DNA of 64,000 nt, taken from positions 248,001 to 312,000 of the forward strand of contig CAWAGP010000010.1 in NCBI GenBank assembly GCA_963781705.1, in the 5' to 3' direction. Shown piece after piece: positions 8,798-16,827 of this stretch. Each line of letters begins with the position of its first letter. Position 1 is the stretch's first letter. Both the position numbers and the translations under genes were made by a program. Under the pieces are notes generated by a model. The model was not told the DNA's origin. It searched no databases and worked only from the letters and a program-made list of their open reading frames with translations. The DNA comes from JALYGJ01 sp963781705. Its GTDB lineage: Bacteria > Chloroflexota > Limnocylindria > Limnocylindrales > CSP1-4.

Positions 8798-10869
8798 CGT
8801 CGGAACCACTCGAGCATGCGCGTGTGCCGGTCCTTCCGTCGATCCGGCCGCCCGGTGATGGCATAGACGTGCGATGACTCTGGATAGAGCACGTACTCCA
8901 CCGTGCGGCCCAACGCTCGCAGCACCAGGAAGAGCTGCTCGTTGTCGCCCGGCGGGCAGCGCAGGTCCGCCTCTCCCTGGAGCATCAGCAGCGGCGTGCG
9001 CACCCGCGCGGCGAGCCGCAGCGGGGACTGCCGCCAGAGGGCGTCCACACCCTCCTCGTCGAACGGCTCGCCGAGTCCCGCGCGCCGGTTGTAGTCGGGG
9101 CCGCTGTCGGACAGCGCCCACGCGGCGATCTGGTTGGCGACGCCGTTCTCGCTGACCGCGGCGGCGAACCGATCGGGGTACGCCCCGACCAGCCAGTTGA
9201 CCAGGAAACCGCCGTAGGAGAGCCCCAGGACGCCGACCCGCGAGGCGTCGGCCGTTCCGTCCGTGACGAGGGCATCGATCACCGCCAGGACGTCCTCGGC
9301 GTCGACCTCACCCCAGTGGCCCATGTGCGGCCGGATCCAGTCGCGCCCGTAGGCTGCCGATCCACGGATGTTGGGCAGCGCGACCGCGAAACCGGCACTT
9401 GCCAGCATCTGGACCTCGAGCGACGGTGCGGGTGCCCAGCCACCGAGCGGGCCACCGTGGATGTCGACGACGAGCGGGCGCGGTCCCGCCGCCGCGGCGG
9501 CGGGACCGTCCGGCGTCGCCGGATGGGCGACCCAGGTCTCGATCGGGCCGCCCGCGCCGTCGATCAGCCGGCGTTCCATGCGTGGCAGCGCGAGCCCTTC
9601 CTGCCACGCCGACCCCACGCTCGTCACGGTGCAGTAGCCGCCAGCGCCGTCCGGCTCCATGACCTCCATGGCGCGGCTGCCCAGTGTGCCCACCACGACG
9701 GTTCGCCCGGTCGTGGCAACGGCCAGCTGCCAACACGCCGCGTCGCCTTCGGCCAGCGGCCTGGGCGCGCCGCGTGGCCTGCCGGTGGCTCCGTCGACGG
9801 GGAAGGCCCATGGGTCGCTGCGTCCGTGGCGTGTGACGAGTGCGACCAGTCCGGTGCCGCCCTGGGTCTCGCGCCAGCACGGCGCGGTGGTGCCGCTGCT
9901 CATCCAGCCGTTCAGGTCCGTGTCCAGCCATGCGCCGATGGGCAGGTCCAGGTCCGCCGCCAGCGGAACGGCGGCTGCGGAGCCGTCGGAGGGCGCGATG
10001 AACAGTCCCGGTTCGGCGTCGTCAGGGGCACCGTCCTCGTCGACCCCGACGATCGCCAGCCAGCGCCCGTCCGGCGAAGGAACGGCGTGCTCGGCCACGC
10101 CCCGCAAACGCATCACCTCCACGGGCTCTGCTGGTGCGCTGGCGGCGGGCTCGGCGGTCACCCGCCAGATCGATGGTCGCGGATAAAGATCAGCCAGCTC
10201 ATGCCGCGCGGCCGAAAACACCAACGAACGGCCGCTCGGGTCCCAGGCCGGGTTGACCACGTCGAAGTCGCCGTCGGTGAGCGCAATCGCCGTGGCTCCT
10301 TCCAAGGCGTCGATGAGCGAGAGGTGCGTGTGGTGGTCGACATGACCGATCTCGTCCGCGCGCCAGCCGCCCACGGTCGTGCGTCGTGCGGTCGGCTCTC
10401 GGCCGTCATCGCGGGCACCCACCAGAAAGCGCGAAGAGCCGCGCCAGCCCCAGAACGCGATGCGCGCCCCGTCGGGCGACCAGGCAAGGCCGGAGACATC
10501 GTGCTCCTCGTGCGTCAGTTGCCAGGCTTCGCCACCGCCCAGGGGGAGGACCCAGACCTGCGTGCGGAGCTTGCGCTCCGCGCCGCGCGCGACGCCGTCC
10601 CCGGGTGGCTCGATCTCCGCTCGCCTGCGCAGGAACGCCAGCGATAGGCCGTCTGGCGAAGGGCGCGGAAAGGTATCGGCCGGCCCGATGGTGATGCGTC
10701 GCGGCTCAGCCGCGTCCAGCGGCACCGCCCAGATCTCCTGGTGGTACTCGAGGCCGGCCGTTGAGCGGCGCACCACGAACGCGGTGGCCCCGTCCGGCGC
10801 GACGCCGATCTCCTCCAGGAAGACAGCGCGGTCAACGATCTCCGGCGTAATGGGTGTTCGCGCGGGCAT
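8773..10869 (-). CDS. S9 family peptidase (prolyl oligopeptidase type)
   Basis: A 698-residue serine peptidase. The first ~400 residues are beta-propeller-like repeats (SPDG, WSPDGARIAF); the C-terminal alpha/beta-hydrolase domain holds the triad Ser551 (GLSYGGF), Asp635 (GEADLRCPP) and His667 (ESSHVYA). No signal peptide, so it is probably cytoplasmic and may process peptides brought in by the neighbouring transporter (inference from adjacency). The ATG is preceded by TACCCT and exactly six bases, which suggests a leaderless transcript. No Shine-Dalgarno is visible. Confidence 0.93.
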   Translation of the reverse strand: MPARTPITPEIVDRAVFLEEIGVAPDGATAFVVRRSTAGLEYHQEIWAVPLDAAEPRRITIGPADTFPRPSPDGLSLAFLRRRAEIEPPGDGVARGAERKLRTQVWVLPLGGGEAWQLTHEEHDVSGLAWSPDGARIAFWGWRGSSRFLVGARDDGREPTARRTTVGGWRADEIGHVDHHTHLSLIDALEGATAIALTDGDFDVVNPAWDPSGRSLVFSAARHELADLYPRPSIWRVTAEPAASAPAEPVEVMRLRGVAEHAVPSPDGRWLAIVGVDEDGAPDDAEPGLFIAPSDGSAAAVPLAADLDLPIGAWLDTDLNGWMSSGTTAPCWRETQGGTGLVALVTRHGRSDPWAFPVDGATGRPRGAPRPLAEGDAACWQLAVATTGRTVVVGTLGSRAMEVMEPDGAGGYCTVTSVGSAWQEGLALPRMERRLIDGAGGPIETWVAHPATPDGPAAAAAGPRPLVVDIHGGPLGGWAPAPSLEVQMLASAGFAVALPNIRGSAAYGRDWIRPHMGHWGEVDAEDVLAVIDALVTDGTADASRVGVLGLSYGGFLVNWLVGAYPDRFAAAVSENGVANQIAAWALSDSGPDYNRRAGLGEPFDEEGVDALWRQSPLRLAARVRTPLLMLQGEADLRCPPGDNEQLFLVLRALGRTVEYVLYPESSHVYAITGRPDRRKDRHTRMLEWFRRYLAPGGT

Positions 10870-10875
10870 GCCTGC

Positions 10876-10881
10876 AGGGTA
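10876..10881 (-). promoter_or_regulatory. -10 element of the S9 peptidase gene (leaderless geometry)
   Basis: TACCCT followed by GCAGGC and then ATG. The spacing equals that of eight other genes in the window and puts the transcription start on the A of the start codon. The hexamer itself is a weak match. Confidence 0.4.
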
Positions 10882-10926
10882 ACGCGCCCGCGAATCCGAA
10901 CGTCAGCCTGATCGCGGCTGAGGATA

Positions 10927-10954
10927 TTGACCGGCCGGTAGCGAGTGCTATCAT
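10927..10954 (+). promoter_or_regulatory. Sigma-70-type promoter of rho
   Basis: TTGACC (10927-10932), a 16-base spacer and TATCAT (10949-10954). The predicted start near 10961 gives a ~143-base leader before rho. Long leaders are usual where Rho regulates its own gene by terminating in the leader. Confidence 0.6.
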
Positions 10955-11103
10955 CGCGTCATCCCCGCTCTCCACGACGCGGCAACGCTGCGTTCGCTTG
11001 AGAGCAGTCCCAAAGGCCGCGCCTCACCGTCCGGCATCCGCCGCGGCCGTTCGTACGCCCGGCTGCAGCCTGTGCCTACCCGGACTCCATCCATAGGAAT
11101 CGA

Positions 11104-12366
11104 ATGAACATCAACGAACTCAAGAGCAAGAACTTCAACCAGCTCGTCCAGATCGGCGACGAGCTCGAGGTGGCCGATGCCACCCAGATGCGCAAGGACG
11201 ACCTGGTCGAACGCATCCTGCAGCGGCAGATCGAGCGCAGCGGGCAGGTCTACGCCACGGGCATCCTGGATATCGTCGACGACGGCTACGGCTTCATGCG
11301 CCGGCGCGGCCTGATGCCCAGTCCGGACGACGTGTACGTCTCCTCGGCGCAGGTGCGCCGCTTCGGCCTGCGCGCCGGTGACCGCGTCAGCGGTGTCATC
11401 CGCCAGCCGAAAGTTGGCGAGAAGTACTGGGGTCTGGTGAACGTCGAGTCGGTCAACGGCGTCGACCCGGATGCGGCCAAGCGGCGCCCGCATTTCGACG
11501 CGCTCACGCCAATCCACCCGATCGAGCTGATCAACCTGGAGACGGACGCCAAGAACCTGTCGCAGAGGCTGATCAACCTCGTCAATCCGCTCGGCAAGGG
11601 TCAGCGCGCGCTCATCGTGTCACCGCCCAAGGCCGGCAAGACGATGCTGCTCAAGCAGATCGCCAACGGCATCACCGCCAACTATCCCGAGATCCTGCTC
11701 ATGGTCGCGCTGATCGGCGAGCGCCCTGAGGAAGTCACCGACATGCGCCGCTCCGTCAAGGGCGAAGTCATCAGTTCGACCTTTGACGAGCCGACCGAGA
11801 ACCACACCCGTGCCGCCGAGATGGCACTCGAGATCGCCAAGCGTCAGGTCGAGACCGGCCGCGACGTGGTCATCCTGCTCGACTCGATCACCCGCCTGGC
11901 GCGCGCCTACAACCTGGCGCTGCCACCATCGGGCCGGACGCTTTCAGGTGGTATCGATCCCATCGCGCTGTATCCGCCCAAGCGTTTCTTCGGTGCCGCC
12001 CGCAAGATCGAGGAGGGCGGCTCGCTGACCATCATCGGCACCTGCCTGATCGACACCGGTTCGCGCATGGACGACGTCATCTACGAGGAGTTCAAAGGCA
12101 CCGGCAACAGCGAGCTGATCCTGGATCGCAAGCTGGCCGAGAAGCGCGTCTTCCCCGCGATCGACGTCCAACGTTCGGGTACCCGGCGCGAGGAGCTGCT
12201 GCTCGAGGAAGGCACGCTGCGGATGGTCTGGACGATGCGCCGCATGCTGTCGGCGGTCGGCACCAACGAGGGCATCGAGCTGCTACTCAACCGCCTCTCG
12301 AAGTCGAACTCGAACGCCGAGTTCCTGGCCAGCCTGACCAAGAGCGCCGCGGCTGCCGAGGCTTAG
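11104..12366 (+). CDS. rho: Transcription termination factor Rho
   Basis: A 420-residue hexameric RNA helicase. N-terminal domain (MNINELKSKNFNQLVQIGDEL), a cold-shock-like RNA-binding domain (~48-115, GYGFMRRRGLMPSPDDVYVS), and a RecA-like ATPase domain with P-loop PKAGKT (175-180), catalytic LIGERPEEVTDM, Walker B VVILLDSITRLARAYN, Q-loop PPSGRTLSGG and R-loop KGTGNSE. It lacks the long arginine-rich insert seen in actinobacterial Rho. AGGA lies shortly before the ATG. Almost all hairpins in this window lack T-runs, so Rho probably does much of the termination here. Confidence 0.98.
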   Translation: MNINELKSKNFNQLVQIGDELEVADATQMRKDDLVERILQRQIERSGQVYATGILDIVDDGYGFMRRRGLMPSPDDVYVSSAQVRRFGLRAGDRVSGVIRQPKVGEKYWGLVNVESVNGVDPDAAKRRPHFDALTPIHPIELINLETDAKNLSQRLINLVNPLGKGQRALIVSPPKAGKTMLLKQIANGITANYPEILLMVALIGERPEEVTDMRRSVKGEVISSTFDEPTENHTRAAEMALEIAKRQVETGRDVVILLDSITRLARAYNLALPPSGRTLSGGIDPIALYPPKRFFGAARKIEEGGSLTIIGTCLIDTGSRMDDVIYEEFKGTGNSELILDRKLAEKRVFPAIDVQRSGTRREELLLEEGTLRMVWTMRRMLSAVGTNEGIELLLNRLSKSNSNAEFLASLTKSAAAAEA

Positions 12367-12420
12367 GCGCGGCAGCCGGACAGGCTGGCGCGCTGGCGTC
12401 GGCCGCTAGGATTCGTGCGC

Positions 12421-13725
12421 ATGTTCCTCGACCACGTCACCATCACCGTCCGTGCCGGTGATGGCGGCGATGGGGCGGCGACATTTCGGCGCGAAGCGCA
12501 CGTGCCGCGCGGCGGCCCGGACGGCGGCGACGGCGGACGCGGTGGCACTGTTTATCTGCGCGTGGATGCCGGCGAGACGCTGCTCAGCGACTATCGGCAG
12601 CGGCGCAATTTTCGGGCCGACTCCGGCGGTCGCGGGACCGGTTCCAAGAAACACGGCAAGGCCGGCCGCGATCTGACGCTGAACGTGCCGCCGGGCACCG
12701 TCGTGCGCGACGCCGCCAGCGGCGATCTGCTTGCCGACCTCGTGGCACGTGATCAGACCGTGATGGTCGCGCGCGGTGGCCGGGGAGGGCTGGGCAACGT
12801 CCACTTCGCCACCTCTACCAACCAGGCGCCGACGCACGCCCAGAAGGGTGATCCGGGCGAAGAGCGCCGCCTCGAGCTTGAGCTGCGCCTGATCGCCGAC
12901 GTGGGTCTCGTCGGCCTGCCCAATGCCGGCAAATCGACCCTGCTCGGCATGCTGACCGCGGCCACGCCGCAGGTTGCTCCCTACCCGTTTACCACGCTCG
13001 TCCCCAACCTGGGTGTGCTCGACCTGTCGGCGGCCGACCCGAACGACGAGCGGCGCGTCACGGTGGCCGACATGCCCGGACTGATCGAGGGTGCGAGCAG
13101 CGGCGCGGGGTTGGGCGACGCGTTCCTGCGCCACGTCAGCCGCACTCGGGTGCTGGCACAGGTGGTCGACCTCGCCGCGCCCGACCCGGAACGCGACTAT
13201 GCCGTGATCCGCCAGGAGTTGGGGCAGCACGACCCGGCACTGCTCGACAAGGTGACCCTGGTGATCGGCAACAAGATCGACCTGCCGGCTGCGCAGCAGG
13301 GGCGAAGGGCCTTCGCCGCCAGCCGCAAGAAAGATGGCGTCGCGTTCATTGCCATGTCGGCCATGGATGGTGAGGGCCTGGACGCGCTGCTCCACGCCCT
13401 GGCCGGCCTGCTGCCCGATGCCGACACCCTGGCCGAGCCGGCCGACCCGGCCGGCGTTGTCGTCCACCGCTTCGTGGCGGCGCCGGAGTCCTTCTCGGTC
13501 ACGCGCGACGGCGAGAGCTTCCGCGTCAGCGGTCAACGCATCGAGCGCCTCGCCGCGCAGACCAACTTCGACAACGATGAGTCGGCCACGCGCTTCCAGC
13601 GCGAGCTGGCACGAACCGGTGTCGAGGGCGAACTGGTGCGTGCCGGGGTGGCCTCTGGCGACACGGTCGTCATCGGCCACGTCGAGCTTGAGTGGTCCGA
13701 CGACGCGGAGTCGATCGGCCGGTGA
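12421..13725 (+). CDS. obgE: GTPase Obg
   Basis: A 434-residue ribosome-associated GTPase. Glycine-rich Obg fold (1-157), G domain with G1 GLPNAGKST (165-173), G3 DMPGLIEGA and G4 NKIDLP, then the C-terminal OCT domain (from VVVHRFVAAPESFSV). The start is taken as ATG at 12421 (MFLDHVTITV), where the family begins; a GTG two codons earlier is possible. TAGGA sits just upstream and might be a ribosome site or part of a -10. It is followed by nadD through a GTGA overlap, the common obgE-nadD-rsfS order. Confidence 0.97.
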   Translation: MFLDHVTITVRAGDGGDGAATFRREAHVPRGGPDGGDGGRGGTVYLRVDAGETLLSDYRQRRNFRADSGGRGTGSKKHGKAGRDLTLNVPPGTVVRDAASGDLLADLVARDQTVMVARGGRGGLGNVHFATSTNQAPTHAQKGDPGEERRLELELRLIADVGLVGLPNAGKSTLLGMLTAATPQVAPYPFTTLVPNLGVLDLSAADPNDERRVTVADMPGLIEGASSGAGLGDAFLRHVSRTRVLAQVVDLAAPDPERDYAVIRQELGQHDPALLDKVTLVIGNKIDLPAAQQGRRAFAASRKKDGVAFIAMSAMDGEGLDALLHALAGLLPDADTLAEPADPAGVVVHRFVAAPESFSVTRDGESFRVSGQRIERLAAQTNFDNDESATRFQRELARTGVEGELVRAGVASGDTVVIGHVELEWSDDAESIGR

Positions 13726-14327
13726 ATCCGGAGCGCTGGGGCATCTTCGGCGGCGTCTTCGATCCCGTTCACTACGCCCATCTGGCGATGGCCGAGCAGG
13801 CGCGCGAGACGCTCGAGCTCGACCGCGTGGTCTTCGTGCCGGCCGGTCGGCCAGTCCATCGTGGGCCGGCGCGAGCATCCGTCGAGGACCGCGTCGCGAT
13901 GCTCGAGCAGGCGACCGCAGACAACGCCGCCTTCGCCGTCAGTCGGATGGAGACTGAAGAGGGCGCCTCCGGCTATTCGGTCGACACCGTCGCGCGACTG
14001 ACCGCCGAGCGGCCGTGGAACGTGTACGTGTTCATCATGTCGGCCGAGGCAGCGGCGGGCCTGCCGGAGTGGCACGAGCCGCGCCGCCTGCTCGAGCTGG
14101 CCGAGATCGCGATCGTCCCGCGGCTCGGCTACGACGACATCAATCCGCATTGGTTGACGCAGCACTTTCCCGGGCTTGAAGGGCGGTTCAGCTTCGTCGA
14201 CGCCAGCCGGCTCGGACACGCCGCATCGGACATCCGCGCCCGCGTCGCCGACGGTCGTTCAATTCGCTACCTCGTCCCGGGCGAGGTCGACCGCTACGTG
14301 AAGGAGCATCACCTGTATGGAGCATGA
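13722..14327 (+). CDS. nadD: Nicotinate-nucleotide adenylyltransferase
   Basis: A 201-residue enzyme that adenylates nicotinate mononucleotide in NAD synthesis. The nucleotidyltransferase motif GGVFDPVHYAHL (10-21) carries His17 and His20. The C-terminal signature is AASDIR, where most NadD have SSTxIR, so the serine/threonine pair is changed; EWHEPRRLLELAEIAIVPR is normal. The GTG start overlaps the obgE stop, and the 3' end overlaps rsfS by 11 bp, so the three genes are one translational unit. Confidence 0.9.
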   Translation: MNPERWGIFGGVFDPVHYAHLAMAEQARETLELDRVVFVPAGRPVHRGPARASVEDRVAMLEQATADNAAFAVSRMETEEGASGYSVDTVARLTAERPWNVYVFIMSAEAAAGLPEWHEPRRLLELAEIAIVPRLGYDDINPHWLTQHFPGLEGRFSFVDASRLGHAASDIRARVADGRSIRYLVPGEVDRYVKEHHLYGA

Positions 14328-14757
14328 GCCAATCCCGATCGGCCGCGGCCTGCCCAAGCGCCGAACCGCAGCGCGCCGCCTACCGCGAGAAGCTGACGCA
14401 CCGCCCGCCGACGACGGGGCGCTCGCGCTGGCCCGCCGGATTGTCGAATTGGCCAGCGACAAGAAGGCGTCCGACATCGTGCTGCTCGAGATCGCCGGCC
14501 TGACGACGGTTGCCGACTACTTCGTGATCTGCTCGGGCGCGTCCGAGCGCCAGCTGGGCGCGATCGTCGATGGCATCGCCGCCGGCTTGCGCGAGGACGG
14601 CATCCGGCCGATCGGCCGTGAGGGTTCTTCGACGGCGCACTGGATGCTGATCGACTACGGGTCGGTGGTCGTGCACGTGATGGCGGCACCTGAGCGCGAG
14701 TACTACCAGCTCGAGCGCCTGTGGGCAGAGGCACCGCTGCTGCTGCGCCTGCAATAG
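14317..14757 (+). CDS. rsfS: Ribosome silencing factor RsfS
   Basis: A 146-residue protein that binds ribosomal protein uL14 and blocks subunit joining in starvation. The RsfS core (~36-145) contains DKKASDIVLLEIAGLTTVADYFVICSG and STAHWMLIDYGSVVVHVM. About 35 basic residues precede the core and may be dispensable. An 11-bp overlap with nadD and the usual gene neighbourhood support the call. Confidence 0.93.
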   Translation: MEHEPIPIGRGLPKRRTAARRLPREADAPPADDGALALARRIVELASDKKASDIVLLEIAGLTTVADYFVICSGASERQLGAIVDGIAAGLREDGIRPIGREGSSTAHWMLIDYGSVVVHVMAAPEREYYQLERLWAEAPLLLRLQ

Positions 14758-14846
14758 CCGCCCGAGCCGCTGATGCGGCCCGGGGTAGGACCGACGCCCG
14801 ACAGATCGGTACGCCTGGGTCATGTGGCACTGCCCCAGACCGTACC

Positions 14847-14852
14847 TAGCAT
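14847..14852 (+). promoter_or_regulatory. -10 element, leaderless geometry, zinc-ribbon gene
   Basis: TAGCAT, six bases (CCCTGT), then ATG at 14859. There is no Shine-Dalgarno. Confidence 0.5.
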
Positions 14853-14858
14853 CCCTGT

Positions 14859-15116
14859 ATGGCTCACTTGGGTAATGCTTGTCCGGCCTGCAGCCGAAGC
14901 CTGATCACTTCGCGCTTCGATGCAACCTTCATGTTGCCGGATGGTGCCGAGCGACTGCTCTTCGGGATACCGGCGAGCCTGTGCGACGGGTGCCAGCAGC
15001 TGTACCTCGACCCTGACCTCATCGAGTTGCTCGAAGTGCCTCAGGGACGCTGCACGTTCGCTATCGAAACGGACCAGGTCCTGCTCAGCGAGGCCTGGTC
15101 GAGCGCGGACTTCTAA
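14859..15116 (+). CDS. Small YgiT-type zinc-ribbon protein
   Basis: An 85-residue protein with CPAC (residues 8-11) and CDGC (42-45) separated by ~30 residues, the spacing of the MqsA/YgiT N-terminal zinc domain, with IPASLCDGCQQLYLDPDLIELL as the family-like second half. It has no helix-turn-helix domain, so it is not a full MqsA antitoxin, and no MqsR-like toxin is adjacent. The last four bases overlap convergent holA. The transcript is probably leaderless. Function unknown; DNA or protein binding is a guess from the fold. Confidence 0.7.
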   Translation: MAHLGNACPACSRSLITSRFDATFMLPDGAERLLFGIPASLCDGCQQLYLDPDLIELLEVPQGRCTFAIETDQVLLSEAWSSADF

Positions 15117-16246
15117 CCAGACAACGCTTCCCCCATCCGGTCGCGCGCCGGCAGGTGCCTCCTCTCCGCCGGCGCGCGACCCACCCACCTGGCAAGCCAC
15201 GCCACCAGCGCCAGCTGCGAGCGATCATCAGATAGCGATCGCTGCCCGCCATCCACGGCGATGCCCTTGCTCAGCAGGTCGAGTTCGTACAGCTCGGCCA
15301 GCGCGTCGTCGAGCTCCGGTTGCTCCCAGGCGCGCGCCTGCTCGGCCAGCTTCTGGACGCGAAACGGCTGCATCTTCATCGCGCTGACCAGTTCCGGCGG
15401 GCGCATCCCGCCAGCGATGTGGTCGCGGATCGTGATCAGGTCGCGCAGCCGGCGGTGGACCTGGCTGATCAGCAACGGCAACGGCGCACCGTCGTGGAGC
15501 AGGCGGCCGGCGAGCACGGCGGCGTCGCGCGGACGGCGGCTGCCGAACGCGTCGAGGAAGGCCCACGTCGATCCGGGGACCGTCTCGTCCACCAGCACGT
15601 CGACGTCGTCGCGCGTCGCCGTCCCCGCCGGCCGATAGAGCGCCAGCTTCTCCAGTTCACCGTTGGCCAGCTCGGTTGCCCGGCGGCGATCGACATCGCC
15701 CTCACGAACGTTCGCACCGACGCGCTCGACGATCAACTGCGCCGCGCCCGGACCGAGTCCGAGGCCAAGCTCGCGCGCCCGGCCGGCGATCCAGCCGGCC
15801 ATCCGCTCGCGCGTCGGCGCCGCGAACTGCTCGACCCGCCCGCCCTGCTCTGTGACGGCGTCGCGCAGCACACCCGCCTGCGCCGGCCCGCGCGCGCCGG
15901 CGGCGACGAGATCCAGGAAGCACAGCCCATTGCCCGGCGCAACCTGTCCGATAAGGGCGAGCGTCCGTTCGCGTGCGGCCGATTCGCGCAGCAGGCCGCC
16001 GGGCTGGCGAACGACGACCAGCGTGCCTCCACCGAACAGCGGCGCGGTTGCCAGGCGCTGCTCGATCTGGTCCAGCAGGCGGCCGCGGCCCGGCCCGTCT
16101 TCCTCGCCCGCACTCGTCCGCCACGCGTCGAGTGGGAAGCCCTGCTCGTCGAGCGCGGCCTTCAGGCGCCGCGCCGCATCCTCGATCAGGAAGGCGTCCT
16201 CGCCCCAGAAATAGGCGAGGGCCGGTGTGACCGGCGCATCCGTCAT
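15113..16246 (-). CDS. holA: DNA polymerase III delta subunit
   Basis: A 377-residue clamp-loader subunit that opens the sliding clamp. N-terminal YFWGEDAFLIEDAARRL is the family start; the middle has the ATPase-like fold without a P-loop, and the C-terminal helical collar domain includes LISQVHRRLRDLITIRDHIAGG. The ATG at 16246 overlaps the stop of the upstream HD-domain gene (ATGA). An open reading frame extends ten codons further upstream, but that part lies inside the HD gene. Confidence 0.9.
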   Translation of the reverse strand: MTDAPVTPALAYFWGEDAFLIEDAARRLKAALDEQGFPLDAWRTSAGEEDGPGRGRLLDQIEQRLATAPLFGGGTLVVVRQPGGLLRESAARERTLALIGQVAPGNGLCFLDLVAAGARGPAQAGVLRDAVTEQGGRVEQFAAPTRERMAGWIAGRARELGLGLGPGAAQLIVERVGANVREGDVDRRRATELANGELEKLALYRPAGTATRDDVDVLVDETVPGSTWAFLDAFGSRRPRDAAVLAGRLLHDGAPLPLLISQVHRRLRDLITIRDHIAGGMRPPELVSAMKMQPFRVQKLAEQARAWEQPELDDALAELYELDLLSKGIAVDGGQRSLSDDRSQLALVAWLARWVGRAPAERRHLPARDRMGEALSG

Positions 16247-16827
16247 GCGGCGCGGCGCAGCGCTGCGGTGACCCATGGCAGGCGCGCGACGTCACCCGGG
16301 GCAATGCCTGCTGCCGCGCACAGTTCACGTTCGAGTTGCTCGGCGCGGCGGCGCGCGACGAGGAGCGGCGCGCTGCCCGGATAGCGTGCCTCCCAGCGCG
16401 CGAAGCGCTGCTCGAGGTCGACCAGGTCCTGCAGCGCGCGCTTGTCGGCGTAGGCCACCACGCGGCCCTCGAGCCCGGCCGCCCGCGCCCAGTCGGCGTC
16501 GGTCGGCGGCGCCGCGATCGCCAGCACCGGGTGATTGGCGACGGCCGCCGCCAGCTCGGCGTGGCCGTGCTGGCGCAACCACTCAGCGCCGGCTGCGCCG
16601 TGGCCCAGCTCCCTGAGCGGATCGTCGGCGGGCAGCGCCTTGTCAACGTCGTGCAGCAGTGCGGCCGTCTCGGTCAGGGTCACATCGATCGTCAGGCCGC
16701 GGCGCGCGAGCGCGGCGCCGAGGAAAGCGGCGATCTCGGCCACGGCCGTTGAGTGAGCGAGTAACCGGTCGGACGGCCGCAGCTGGACAAGCAGCTGGGC
16801 GGCTTCGACGCGGGAGGGGATCGACAC
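16243..16827 (-). CDS. HD-domain phosphohydrolase, YqeK-like
   Basis: A 194-residue protein of the HD superfamily. His in RLLAHSTAV, the HD pair in LLHDVDK, and later His and Asp (ANHP, AYADK) form the metal site. YqeK relatives hydrolyse diadenosine tetraphosphate symmetrically, and yqeK normally sits with nadD/rsfS; here it is between comEC and holA a few kb away. GTG start. The annotated comEC frame runs on over the first 185 bp of this gene, which is probably not real coding. Confidence 0.75.
   Translation of the reverse strand: MSIPSRVEAAQLLVQLRPSDRLLAHSTAVAEIAAFLGAALARRGLTIDVTLTETAALLHDVDKALPADDPLRELGHGAAGAEWLRQHGHAELAAAVANHPVLAIAAPPTDADWARAAGLEGRVVAYADKRALQDLVDLEQRFARWEARYPGSAPLLVARRRAEQLERELCAAAGIAPGDVARLPWVTAALRRAA

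Noticed and set aside
14859..15116. MqsA antitoxin of a toxin-antitoxin pair
   Set aside because: The DNA-binding domain is missing and no MqsR-like gene is adjacent.
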